From Paenibacillus endophyticus (GTDB lineage: Bacteria; Bacillota; Bacilli; Paenibacillales; Paenibacillaceae): a stretch of 64,000 nucleotides of DNA. The number at the start of each line of letters is the position of its first letter. Position 1 is the stretch's first letter. Location of the stretch: NCBI RefSeq assembly GCF_014192395.1, contig NZ_JACHXW010000011.1, positions 1-64,000 on the forward strand. The letters run 5' to 3'. The notes beneath the pieces were generated by a model. It was not told the origin of the DNA and ran no database searches. It saw only the letters and a program-made list of their open reading frames with translations. Positions 50,653-59,526 of this stretch are shown piece after piece. The position numbers and the translations under genes were made by a program.

Positions 50653-51177
50653 ATGAAAAAAAACTACTTCGCTTTTATGCTCGTTATTGCATTAGGATTG
50701 GCGCTGACTGCCTGCTCGGATACCGGCTCGAATAATGGCGCAGGCGGGAGCAACACAACGAGTAAAGAGCAAGCCGCCGTTACGACGAAAACTACCAAAG
50801 AAATCGTGGACGGCATGCTGGCTGCCATCGAGCAGCCAGCATTAATCGAAATGACCGGCGATATGGTGAAGCAAATGTTCTATATCGACCCTGCGATGAT
50901 GGAAGAATATACGATTATGTCCCCGATGATGAATGTTAAAACCAATGAGATTGCCTTATTCAAAGTGAAGGACGCCAAGGATGTCGCAGCCGTTGAAGAA
51001 GGCGTGAAAAAACGTGCCGCCGACGTGCAAAAAACGTTCGAAACGTATCTGCAGGATCAATATGAAAATGCTAAAAACTATAAACTCGTCACGAAAGGCA
51101 ACTACGTATTATTCGTTATTTCCGAGGAAGCAGATCAATTCGTTGCTGCCTTCGATACGTATTTTGAGCAAAAATAA
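50653..51177 (+). CDS. DUF4358-type lipoprotein
   Basis: A 174-residue exported lipoprotein; AAGGAG lies before ATG 50653. Signal sequence KKNYFAFMLVIALGLALTACSD with lipobox LTAC, then a Gly/Asn/Ser linker and a domain with TKEIVDGMLAAIEQP and an acid-rich helical end. The mature part fits DUF4358, often found beside MBOAT/DHHW genes in Bacillota. The MBOAT gene starts 5 bp later, so it is probably an accessory factor of cell-surface polymer acetylation. Precise role unknown. Confidence 0.8.
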   Translation: MKKNYFAFMLVIALGLALTACSDTGSNNGAGGSNTTSKEQAAVTTKTTKEIVDGMLAAIEQPALIEMTGDMVKQMFYIDPAMMEEYTIMSPMMNVKTNEIALFKVKDAKDVAAVEEGVKKRAADVQKTFETYLQDQYENAKNYKLVTKGNYVLFVISEEADQFVAAFDTYFEQK

Positions 51178-51182
51178 CGAGT

Positions 51183-52565
51183 ATGGTATTTAGCAGCCTG
51201 CTGTTTCTCTTTCTATTCCTGCCTGCCGTGCTGCTGCTCTATTTCGTGTCACCGTGGCGACTCAAAAATCTTGTTTTGTTCGCGACAAGCCTCGTCTTCT
51301 ACGCATGGGGCGAGCCCGTATACATTGCAATCATGCTGATCTCTACGGTTACGGACTTCAGCTTTGGACTGCTGCTCAGCAATCCGAAGCGCGGCAGCGC
51401 GCAGCGGAAATGGATCGTTGTCGCCTCGATCATCGTTAATTTAGGCTTGCTTGGGTATTTCAAATACGCCGATTTCCTCATTCAGAACGTCAACAGCTTA
51501 ATCGGGACGCAAATCCCTTTAACCGAACTGGCGCTGCCAATCGGTATTTCCTTCTACACGTTTCAATCGATGTCCTACATTATCGACGTCTATAGGGGAG
51601 AGGCCAAAGCACAGCGCAATTGGCTCGACTTCGGTACGTTCGTCGCTTTGTTTCCTCAACTTGTCGCGGGACCTATCGTACAGTATTCGACGATCGCCGA
51701 GCAGCTTCGCCATCGTACCGTCAACACAGAGCTGTTTGCAGAAGGTGTAAGGCGCTTTATTATCGGATTAGCCAAAAAAGTACTGTTAGCCAACAATATT
51801 GGTTTATTATGGAATACTATTTCCAGCACAGGCACAGATACGCTTCCTGCTCTTACCGCTTGGCTAGGCATTATTGCGTTTGCTTTTCAGATTTATTTCG
51901 ATTTCAGCGGGTATTCGGATATGGCAATCGGGCTCGGCATGATGTTCGGCTTCCGTTTCAATGAAAACTTCAACCGCCCTTATACGGCGCAAAGCATCAC
52001 CGACTTTTGGAGGCGCTGGCATATATCGCTTAGCACCTGGTTCAGGGACTATCTATACATACCGTTAGGCGGGAACCGCAAAGGTCCTTGGAAGCAGCTT
52101 CGCAACATTATGATCGTCTGGCTGCTAACCGGAATCTGGCATGGGGCAAGCTGGAACTTCCTGCTTTGGGGCTTGTATTTCGGGGTCGTGCTCGTCTTGG
52201 AGAAATGGTTCGCGCTTACGCTTCTGCTGCGGATGCCCGCTTGGGTTCGGCATGTCTACGCGCTGCTTCTTATTCTAATCGGCTGGGTATTTTTCGCCTT
52301 TGAGGATTTATCGGATATGGGTGCGTATTTTGCCGCCATGTTCGGCATGAATCATCAGCCTATGTGGAACAATGAGTCGCTGTATCTGCTATACACTAAC
52401 GCTATTTTGCTCGTCTTATTGGTCATTGCGTCTTTGCCGCAGCGCAAGGAAAAACCCGGATTGAAGCCGGTCATCCAGCTTGGCTGGCACGCCATGCTTT
52501 TCTTCATGTCAGTGGCTTATTTAGTCGATGCTACATTTAATCCATTCTTATATTTCCGATTTTAA
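51183..52565 (+). CDS. MBOAT family O-acyltransferase (AlgI-like)
   Basis: A 460-residue polytopic membrane protein with about 10-12 hydrophobic segments. Signature regions are LPIGISFYTFQSMSYIIDVYRG, FPQLVAGPI, FDFSGYSDMAIGLGMMFGF, RRWHISLSTWFRDYLYIPLGGNRKG and LLTGIWHGASWNFLLWG with the conserved His. AlgI-type proteins pass acetyl groups across the membrane for polysaccharide O-acetylation. With the DHHW protein downstream it should modify a secreted polymer. Confidence 0.93.
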   Translation: MVFSSLLFLFLFLPAVLLLYFVSPWRLKNLVLFATSLVFYAWGEPVYIAIMLISTVTDFSFGLLLSNPKRGSAQRKWIVVASIIVNLGLLGYFKYADFLIQNVNSLIGTQIPLTELALPIGISFYTFQSMSYIIDVYRGEAKAQRNWLDFGTFVALFPQLVAGPIVQYSTIAEQLRHRTVNTELFAEGVRRFIIGLAKKVLLANNIGLLWNTISSTGTDTLPALTAWLGIIAFAFQIYFDFSGYSDMAIGLGMMFGFRFNENFNRPYTAQSITDFWRRWHISLSTWFRDYLYIPLGGNRKGPWKQLRNIMIVWLLTGIWHGASWNFLLWGLYFGVVLVLEKWFALTLLLRMPAWVRHVYALLLILIGWVFFAFEDLSDMGAYFAAMFGMNHQPMWNNESLYLLYTNAILLVLLVIASLPQRKEKPGLKPVIQLGWHAMLFFMSVAYLVDATFNPFLYFRF

Positions 52566-52589
52566 CGAACAAGGAAGGAGGCCGCTGCA

Positions 52590-53738
52590 TTGAGCAAGAT
52601 GACAGATCGCATATATATATGGGGCTTCATAGGCCTATTGTTCACCATGTCATTATTGTTCTTTCTATTGCCGATCCAAGCGTTTTCTGATGTGGAGAAC
52701 CGTACGCTGCAGAAAGCGCCCAAGTTAACCTGGGACAATCTGTGGTCCAAAACATTCTCAGACGAGTCAGAAAGCTACGTTACTGATCATTTTCCATTCC
52801 GCAACCAATGGGTGTGGACGAAGTCTATGCTTGAGCAGCTGCGGCTTCAGCAGGAAAACAACGGTATCTACAAAGGGAAGGACGGATATTTATTCGAAAA
52901 GCTGAGCGCGCCTGCTTATGCGGAAATAAAGGAATACGCCGCTGCTGTGCAGCTGTATGCGCAGAATCACCCGAACGCCAATATGACGTTCATGCTTGCT
53001 CCCACCTCGATTGGATTGTATCCAGAGCGGTTGCCATGGCTCGCTGAGGCTTATCCGCAGGACGAGGTCAATCGCTTTATCGGCGAGCAGGTGCAAGGCA
53101 GCATGACCTTTATGGACGGCTTTGATTTTCTCCGCAGCGCAGCAAGCTCTGGCAAACCTATTTATTATAAAACAGACCACCACTGGACTACGTATGGCGC
53201 CTATCTTGCCTATGCCGCATATGCCAAGGAGATGGGCTGGACGCCGGCTGCCGAGAGCGACTTTGCCGTTGAAACGATGACCGACTCGTTTCTTGGCAGC
53301 TATCATACACGCAGCCAGTTCAGCGGCGTGAGGCCCGATTCCATTGAAGCCTATAAGGACAAGAACGGCATCCAAACTGAAATGTATATTGCCGACACGG
53401 ACCAAACGGTCAACAGTATGTACGACCCAAGGTATTTGGCCAAAAAGGATAAGTATTCCTATTTCCTAGGCGGTGTCCATGCGCTTATGACTTTGCATAG
53501 CAAGCTTCCGGCTAATCAGGTAGAGCTGGATAAAATGCTCGTCATTAAAGATTCTTACGCCCATAGCTTCCTGCCATTTCTGACACAGCATGTGCAGGAT
53601 ATCCATGTCATTGACATTCGTTACTATAATGGCAGCATCAGTGACTATATGGCGGAGAATGGCATCGAGGATGTACTGATGCTTTTCAATACGACAACGT
53701 TTATTGGCGAACGCAACCTGCTCAAATTGAAATACTAA
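52590..53738 (+). CDS. DHHW/AlgJ-AlgX-like O-acetyltransferase partner
   Basis: A 382-residue protein from TTG 52590 (GAAGGAGG 8 bp upstream), with one N-terminal transmembrane segment (GFIGLLFTMSLLFFLLPIQAF) and an extracellular SGNH-like domain. The motif KTDHHWTTYGAYLAY matches the Asp/His catalytic pair of the family, and VIKDSYAHSFLPFLTQH carries the likely Ser nucleophile (KDSY). It receives acetyl groups from the MBOAT protein and transfers them to the polymer. A terminator follows. Confidence 0.9.
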   Translation: MSKMTDRIYIWGFIGLLFTMSLLFFLLPIQAFSDVENRTLQKAPKLTWDNLWSKTFSDESESYVTDHFPFRNQWVWTKSMLEQLRLQQENNGIYKGKDGYLFEKLSAPAYAEIKEYAAAVQLYAQNHPNANMTFMLAPTSIGLYPERLPWLAEAYPQDEVNRFIGEQVQGSMTFMDGFDFLRSAASSGKPIYYKTDHHWTTYGAYLAYAAYAKEMGWTPAAESDFAVETMTDSFLGSYHTRSQFSGVRPDSIEAYKDKNGIQTEMYIADTDQTVNSMYDPRYLAKKDKYSYFLGGVHALMTLHSKLPANQVELDKMLVIKDSYAHSFLPFLTQHVQDIHVIDIRYYNGSISDYMAENGIEDVLMLFNTTTFIGERNLLKLKY

Positions 53739-53746
53739 AGCAAACA

Positions 53747-53792
53747 GCGGCAGCACGGTTTTTATTCCAATCCGAGGCTGCCGCTTCTCTAT
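53747..53792 (+). terminator. terminator of the O-acetylation operon
   Basis: AGCGGCAGC (53747-53755) pairs with GCTGCCGCT (53777-53785), then a T-rich tail. The loop is long (21 nt). Confidence 0.75.
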
Positions 53793-54069
53793 TTTGCAAT
53801 GGTTTCCCATTTTCTCTTCTATTTCTCTTCTATTTCCCCATTTCTTGATCGTTTCATTATTCCGCTAACCGTTCCTCCGTTTTGGTTAAGAATTGATCTA
53901 CTGCTGGTTCTCCGCTTGTTTGCCAGCGCCCCTGCTGAGGCATCGTCAGTCTCCCTGCCAATCCGGCATCTGTCAAAAAGGCCAATGCATCTTCTTCGAC
54001 TGTCCATTCCGTTCCATGATGCATCTTTTCTAAAGCTTGATATTTTTTTCTAATTTCTATTGAAAAAGA
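53793..54069. other. gap without supported gene
   Basis: Pyrimidine-rich on the plus strand, with TCTCTTCTATT repeated in tandem at about 53812-53832. An 84-codon plus-strand frame here has no RBS and unprotein-like composition. Nothing else was recognised. Confidence 0.4.
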
Positions 54070-54381
54070 CTATTCATTATCCTTTGAGAAAGGTTGCCAG
54101 CCGTTAGCCTTAAGTTTCGCGATATATGTTTCTATTTGTATGTTCTCCAGCTCTATCGCTAGTGGGGACAAAGAAACCCAGCATTCTTCAGAAGCATAAT
54201 TCATCGTAATTTTGACCACTTCGTAGCCGTTGTGATAATCCGAGTCAAAGCCTGGATCATCGATGATATCCCCTTGCATGGGACGAATCGTAGAATCAAA
54301 TGTTTTCATAAGTGACGCATGGGCATTAATTTCACATTCCTGTGCAACGGATGAAACGAATAGTATTAAATGAATTTTCAT
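54070..54381 (-). CDS. small hypothetical protein
   Basis: A 103-residue acidic cytosolic protein with a strong AGGAGG site before ATG 54381. It contains GYEVVKITMNYASEECWVSLSPLAIELENIQIETYIAKL, cut here by no obvious motif, and no membrane segment. I do not recognise the family. It is the first gene of an AT-richer stretch and lies alone. Confidence 0.6.
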   Translation of the reverse strand: MKIHLILFVSSVAQECEINAHASLMKTFDSTIRPMQGDIIDDPGFDSDYHNGYEVVKITMNYASEECWVSLSPLAIELENIQIETYIAKLKANGWQPFSKDNE

Positions 54382-54572
54382 ATAACCCTCCTATTTTTCC
54401 ATTACTAATAACGTCCGGCACTGCTCTTCATAGGTTGATGGATAAGATTCTATCCCTTACAATTCTAATCGTTCCGCGTGCGAACCACAATTAACCGAAT
54501 GCAACAACAAGCTTTTTGCGATTTGGAACGAACTGTATTTCGATCAGGATACAACCGAGGGACGGGTACGTT

Positions 54573-54608
54573 AGATAAAAAAAATGGCCTTCAGTTACAA
54601 GACCATTT
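54573..54608 (-). terminator. terminator of VOC-family gene
   Basis: AATGGCCTT (54583-54591) pairs with AAGACCATT (54599-54607), one G-U pair, followed on the minus strand by an eight-T run. Confidence 0.8.
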
Positions 54609-54615
54609 TTTGGAA

Positions 54616-55083
54616 TTAATTATTTTTTTTGGAGAGTACTCTATCAAGAAACTTATCTGCGTCACTATTAAATTTCCATACAACACCAAATTTATCAGCC
54701 AACATTCCGAAGCAGGAAGACCAAGGCATTTCTGATAACGGCATGATAACATAACCGCCTACAGACAAATTGGTAAAGTAATTTTCCAGTGTCTGTTTAT
54801 CATCAATAACGATACTAATCAGTATCTGGTTTCCTTTAACCAACTCGCCTGTCACACTCTTCATCGAAGGTAGAATATCCGACATCATGATTTTCCCGCC
54901 AGCAAATTCAATTGAAGATTCCATGATCATATTTAATTCATTTTCTGGCAATGGATAGTTTGGATCTTGCGGAAGATCGCTGAATTTTACCTTTTTCACC
55001 TCGTTTGCATGAAAAGCCTCCGAATAAAATTCAATGGCTTGTTCTGCGATTCCATCAAAGTTAAAATATGCAATAGCTGCCAT
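54616..55083 (-). CDS. VOC family (PhnB/glyoxalase-like) protein
   Basis: About 155 residues from ATG 55083, preceded by AAGGAGGT. It has the PhnB-like pattern: AIAYFNFDGIAEQAIEFYSEAF at the N-terminus, ELNMIMESSIEFAGGKIMMSD, QILISIVIDDKQTLENYF and the closing MLADKFGVVWKFN. Members form babb-barrel dimers; many are of unknown activity. The WYL-domain regulator gene is divergent from it, 100 bp away, and may control it. Confidence 0.86.
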   Translation of the reverse strand: MAAIAYFNFDGIAEQAIEFYSEAFHANEVKKVKFSDLPQDPNYPLPENELNMIMESSIEFAGGKIMMSDILPSMKSVTGELVKGNQILISIVIDDKQTLENYFTNLSVGGYVIMPLSEMPWSSCFGMLADKFGVVWKFNSDADKFLDRVLSKKNN

Positions 55084-55183
55084 AAAGTTATACCTCCTTC
55101 TTGTGATAAATGAAGTATAATGTATAAATGGTGACATACGCATGTCACTCTTTAAAATAAAGCACAAAAAAAGAGAGGAAAAT

Positions 55184-56113
55184 ATGGAGAAGGTTGAGAG
55201 ATTAATATCTATCATCATGATATTGCTGAAAAAAGAAAATATCGTTTCAACAAAAGAATTCGCACAATTATTTAACGTTTCCAAAAGAACCATTCTTCGT
55301 GATATGGAAACACTGAGTTTATCAAACATCCCGATCTATTCTGTCATTGGAGTTAATGGCGGCTACGGCATTATGGATGAATACAAGGTGGACAAACGTC
55401 TTTTAAGCAGCTCTGACTTGGAGAATATATTGACTGCACTCAGTGGATTGGAACAAATTCTAATAAGCGAAGAAGTTGAAGTGACTATAAGAAAAATAGA
55501 AGCCATGGTTAGCCCATCATCTACGAAAGGTTCAATCCAGTTGTCATTTTATGATTGGGAGGGACGGTCTGAGATTCTTCAAACCTTGAAGATATGCCAA
55601 GAATCGATATTAAAAAGAAGCTTGGTTTCATTTGATTATATAGATAAAAATGGGACCACGACGAATAGAATTGTCGAGCCCTATCAACTTCATTTTAGTG
55701 AATCGAGTTGGTATTTGAAGGGATTCTGTTTACATCGTCAGAGTTATAGAACATTTAAATTATCCAGGATCGACCATCTTATTATGGATGAAAATACTTT
55801 TATCCCCAGGGATTATTTATTCGAACAAGAACATGAAGCAGGTTATCAACCGCAACTAGTCGCTATTAAGGCGTTGATTTCGCCTAGCATAACAGACAGA
55901 TTGATTGAAAGGTACGGTCGAAAGAGTATTGAAAACTACAGCTCTGAATATTTCTTAGCCACTATCTATGTGCCTCAAAACAGTATTGGCTTTCAATTTT
56001 TAGCGAGCTTCGGGACATATCTGGAAATACTAGAGCCGGAAACGTATGTTGATGAATTTCGAGATTATTTGAATAGTATGGTGGAGAAGTATACTTTAAA
56101 AAGCTCCCATTAA
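55184..56113 (+). CDS. HTH and WYL domain transcriptional regulator (YafY family)
   Basis: About 309 residues from ATG 55184, AGAGAGG 5-6 bp upstream (ATG 55142 has no site). The N-terminal HTH shows IVSTKEFAQLFNVSKRTILRDMETLS. The middle WYL domain shows IVEPYQLHFSESSWYLKGFC and RTFKLSRIDHL. WYL regulators bind nucleic acid or small ligands and respond to stress. It is divergent from the VOC gene. Confidence 0.9.
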   Translation: MEKVERLISIIMILLKKENIVSTKEFAQLFNVSKRTILRDMETLSLSNIPIYSVIGVNGGYGIMDEYKVDKRLLSSSDLENILTALSGLEQILISEEVEVTIRKIEAMVSPSSTKGSIQLSFYDWEGRSEILQTLKICQESILKRSLVSFDYIDKNGTTTNRIVEPYQLHFSESSWYLKGFCLHRQSYRTFKLSRIDHLIMDENTFIPRDYLFEQEHEAGYQPQLVAIKALISPSITDRLIERYGRKSIENYSSEYFLATIYVPQNSIGFQFLASFGTYLEILEPETYVDEFRDYLNSMVEKYTLKSSH

Positions 56114-56183
56114 CATCAAAATGCTGGCAAAACGCATGTTCGATTTCCAACCCTTGGTTATACTATCGCTCTGTCTTTGCTAG

Positions 56184-57122
56184 CTAACTCCTAATCATGT
56201 CAATGACTTGTTTCGCAAACGCAGCATAGGGTTCGATCAGATCAGGACTCCGATCAATAGCCCACCTGAGGTTATCGAGAGCCCTTAAGAGCAGCAAATG
56301 CCTCGTTTCAGACAGGTCTTTTTCACTTATTCCGTACCCGTCCATAAAAGCTTTGAATTCCTCAGCACTTGCGCTTTCTTCTAGTCCTAGAATTTGGTAA
56401 TGCATCAATTGAGTAACCGTTGCGAACGGTATCACGCTTACTTCTGCATTCCAATCCAGCAATATAACTTGGTTTGCCTGATTGACAATCGTATTCTTTA
56501 AAGAGATATCTCCATGGTTTAAACCGAAACGGAACGGTGTACTCTTCAAATTTTCAAACCGTTTTCTTACTCTCTGCGATTCCAACTGAGTGAGTACACC
56601 TAGCTCAATCAAGCGATCATGCTCAGTCAAACTATCGATATTATACTGCACATACCCTTGCCAACTGCCGTCCGAACCTGCATGAGGAGGCGACTGAAAC
56701 TCACCATGGACTGGATCAATCAGATTTTCCCCGTATCCTTTCACTGGAATCGAATGAATAAGCCTGGCATATTCGCCAAGCTGCCTCCAAATATCGGATT
56801 TGGGAACCGTACTGTCTAACCCGTTGTTGCCATCTATAAAAGCTTGAATCATATAGGCTGTTTCATCTGCGATGCCAATGGACAAAACCTCAGGTCCAGG
56901 AATACCAACTGCCGCTGCTTGCTCGATGCACCATTTTTCTTTGATAAAGCTTGGTAATGTATCTTTATCGTTCATGCGGACAACCACTTTGCGACTCTCC
57001 GTCTCAACTACGCAAACCTGATTTGTGACGCCTTTACCTATGATCTGGTAGGAAGTTTTTACTTGTTCCAGAAGAAAATTGCCTGCAATTCGTTCTGCTA
57101 GTAAAACTATAGAACCTTCCAT
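56184..57122 (-). CDS. aminoglycoside phosphotransferase-like kinase
   Basis: About 312 residues from ATG 57122 (TTG 57143 is an alternative). Protein-kinase-like fold: IGKGVTNQVCVVET (glycine loop), KVVVRMND (ATP site), FGLNHGDISLKNTIV (catalytic H-G-D...N) and VILLDWNAEV (metal Asp). Substrate unknown. It does not look close to the kinase at 10335-11312. It lies alone between convergent and codirectional genes in the AT-richer stretch. Confidence 0.85.
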   Translation of the reverse strand: MEGSIVLLAERIAGNFLLEQVKTSYQIIGKGVTNQVCVVETESRKVVVRMNDKDTLPSFIKEKWCIEQAAAVGIPGPEVLSIGIADETAYMIQAFIDGNNGLDSTVPKSDIWRQLGEYARLIHSIPVKGYGENLIDPVHGEFQSPPHAGSDGSWQGYVQYNIDSLTEHDRLIELGVLTQLESQRVRKRFENLKSTPFRFGLNHGDISLKNTIVNQANQVILLDWNAEVSVIPFATVTQLMHYQILGLEESASAEEFKAFMDGYGISEKDLSETRHLLLLRALDNLRWAIDRSPDLIEPYAAFAKQVIDMIRS

Positions 57123-57259
57123 AGTTTCTTTAATCCCCCTCAAGTGTCGTGCTTCGAACAGTTTACCACACTGAACTTATTTATTGCTCAATTTGCCGGT
57201 TACACATGAATTTGAATATCAAACCTCAGCACAAGAACGCTCAGGATGCTTAGACCCTA

Positions 57260-57299
57260 AATAAAAATGGAGCAGCTGCCATCCGGCTAACTACTCCAT
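57260..57299 (-). terminator. terminator of ATP-grasp gene
   Basis: On the minus strand ATGGAG-AG and CT-CTCCAT arms with an inner GCC/GGC stem are followed by TTTTTATTT. It lies about 130 bp past the stop at 57432; the rest of the gap shows nothing. Confidence 0.65.
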
Positions 57300-57431
57300 A
57301 ATTCGTACGACTATCGTTCTCCGTTTAAATTGGACTGTCCCGGCTAGCCGATCAATCCAACATTCACATCTGGATTTATTTGTAATTAGCTGCACCTATT
57401 TTGATAAGCGCCTATTTTCTCAGTTCGGTAA

Positions 57432-58670
57432 CTACATCTTTTCCTTGTTAAAATAAAAACGTCGGTAATTGTTTATATGGCCGAAATAATACCGTGAGAC
57501 TCTTAGTACTCGTTCCACGTTCAAATCCTTTTTATACCAAAGTGTTTTGAGTACTTTTTTCTGCTTGTTCAGCTTTTTAATCTCGGCCGATAATACGGGG
57601 TCTGTTACGTATTTCCGCAATACAATGTTCGGCACATTTGTCCATAAGGCTGTATTTTGGTTGTAAATGCAGTCTGTGTTTTTACCATATACCACATTAT
57701 CGATCAGCGCAGCCATCATGTTAAGTCCTCCCGCCCTCACAAAAAAGCTGCTTCTGCCAAGCCGCGGGTTAATTTCAAACAGCATATATTTGCCTGTTCT
57801 GCTGTCGTATTTCATATCGATATTAGAGAATCCGACATACCCGATTTCTTCAAGAAATGTCTTTACCCTCTGATAAATGTCCATATCCGAACGGCTAATA
57901 ATGGCTGCGTAGTTGCCCAATGTTTTCGGCGCATATTCCTCAAGCACCGGCTGGCCGAGACACATCATTTTCACTTTCCCATTGTTATCGGAATAGCTAT
58001 TCATGACACGCATCGAACTATCACCGCCAGGAATAAATTCCTGTATAATTAACTTCCCTTTATAATCGGAAGCGTTCATGTTTTTAACCATCGTTAAATA
58101 CTCATCTTTTGTTTTAAAGAAAAATACTTTCTTTTTACCTTCAAAATGACAATGCAAATAAGCGATGGCATTGCTGTTTTCAGGCTTTACGACGATAGGG
58201 AATTGGAAATCCATTTGTTCCAATGCTCTTTCGCGCTCATGCGGCTCACAGACAATCGTTTTTGGATAATCCAGTCCATGCTTTTCGCATAATGTATAGA
58301 ACTTATCTTTTGTATCAAACGTATCAAGCAAAGCCTCCGAAATAAACTGATTCGCAATAAGTCCCTTGAATTTACTATAGTGACGCGACAACATGCTGGC
58401 ATAGTAATCCGAGCAAGCAATGACAACAAGCTTTCTGTTCGGGGCAGCGTATTTTTCCAATATGGAAAGCAAAGCGCCAGGAAATACGTCATCATGGTCA
58501 AAACGATCGATTTGAATAAGGTCGAACAATTTGCTGTTCTTCGTTGGGATTAACAGCCGGGTGCACAGCAGCAGCGGTCTAATCTGGTAAGCCTCATGAA
58601 TAAGCCGTACGTTTCCATAAGCATTTTCATCGCTTCCAAGTATAATCGGTAAAAAATCATTACTATTCAT
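57432..58670 (-). CDS. ATP-grasp carboxylate-amine ligase-like protein
   Basis: About 412 residues from ATG 58670, AAGGAG 5-6 bp upstream. A TATAAT at about 58717-58722 upstream makes starts beyond 58703 unlikely. It has an N-terminal alpha/beta domain and an ATP-grasp fold: FPIVVKPENS (ATP-binding Lys), LIIQEFIPGGDSSMRV, and metal-binding GFSNIDMKYD and LFEINPRLGRSS. Members join a carboxylate to an amine with ATP. Neither the substrate nor a partner gene is evident. Codon use is AT-rich compared with the left half of the window. Confidence 0.82.
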   Translation of the reverse strand: MNSNDFLPIILGSDENAYGNVRLIHEAYQIRPLLLCTRLLIPTKNSKLFDLIQIDRFDHDDVFPGALLSILEKYAAPNRKLVVIACSDYYASMLSRHYSKFKGLIANQFISEALLDTFDTKDKFYTLCEKHGLDYPKTIVCEPHERERALEQMDFQFPIVVKPENSNAIAYLHCHFEGKKKVFFFKTKDEYLTMVKNMNASDYKGKLIIQEFIPGGDSSMRVMNSYSDNNGKVKMMCLGQPVLEEYAPKTLGNYAAIISRSDMDIYQRVKTFLEEIGYVGFSNIDMKYDSRTGKYMLFEINPRLGRSSFFVRAGGLNMMAALIDNVVYGKNTDCIYNQNTALWTNVPNIVLRKYVTDPVLSAEIKKLNKQKKVLKTLWYKKDLNVERVLRVSRYYFGHINNYRRFYFNKEKM

Positions 58671-58812
58671 ATTTTCTCCTTGTTCCACATGTTCTACATT
58701 CATTTTTCCTCTTATTATATCAAAAAACGGACCTGCGTTTACTGAAGTTTGCCTTTTCGCCATACGTCCTATAAAATCCATTCCTGATGGTTCACAATCA
58801 TTCGCCTCTAGC

Positions 58813-59424
58813 TTAATGACTTAGATTTTGTTTCATCAGAGAAGCAATCGTTTGCTCGTTTGTATCTTTGATCTTCTCTAGCTTTTCAATGACCAATTCC
58901 TGTCGTTGTACCGAATGATTTTGGCTTAGCTTCGTTTTCCCCTCTATTCTGTCAATTTTCATTTTAAAGCCTTGAACCCCTTTATTTAAACCACTTAGAA
59001 AGTTAGGGTCTATATCCTCCAACCTATAGGAACTATTAGCGGTTTCGTACTTTAACACCATATCATTTAAGGACATCATTAACTCATGCTCATCATCTAT
59101 AAGCTCTACCGAACCGTATACATGAGCAGTCACATAGTTCCATGTTGGAACTGCTCTATTCGTCTCATACCAAGATGGGGAGATATAACAATGTGGACCA
59201 TGAAATACGGCTAGCACTGTCTGTTTACTAATATCCTTCCAATGAGGGTTTGGACGAGCAAAATGCCCGTATAGGCACAGATGATTTTTATCGAGAATTA
59301 ATGGCAAATGGGTAGCATATGGAGCCCCATCATGCTGAGAGAACAATGTGGCAAAACTATTTTCTTTAATAATTTTATAGGCAATAGATAAATCCGTAAT
59401 TTCAAAATGTGAAGGTACGTACAT
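58813..59424 (-). CDS. PaiB-like FMN-binding protein
   Basis: A 203-residue split-barrel protein. It begins MYVPSHFEITD as PaiB proteins do, with SQHDGAPYATHLPLIL, LYGHFARPNPHW and YISPSWYETNRAVPTWNY. PaiB family proteins are FMN-binding negative regulators of protease and sporulation genes in Bacillus. PaiA, the usual neighbour, is absent here. Confidence 0.9.
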   Translation of the reverse strand: MYVPSHFEITDLSIAYKIIKENSFATLFSQHDGAPYATHLPLILDKNHLCLYGHFARPNPHWKDISKQTVLAVFHGPHCYISPSWYETNRAVPTWNYVTAHVYGSVELIDDEHELMMSLNDMVLKYETANSSYRLEDIDPNFLSGLNKGVQGFKMKIDRIEGKTKLSQNHSVQRQELVIEKLEKIKDTNEQTIASLMKQNLSH

Positions 59425-59526
59425 TTGGATTTCTCCTCTGATACATTTTGTTTGTTATCAAAATCATTTACAATGCTAATAATCAACCATGCAAAACGTA
59501 TAATTAAAAGTCTTGTCCATCGTACA

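Noticed and set aside
53799..54053. Plus-strand frame of 84 codons
   Set aside because: No ribosome binding site, pyrimidine-repeat composition and no recognisable protein features.
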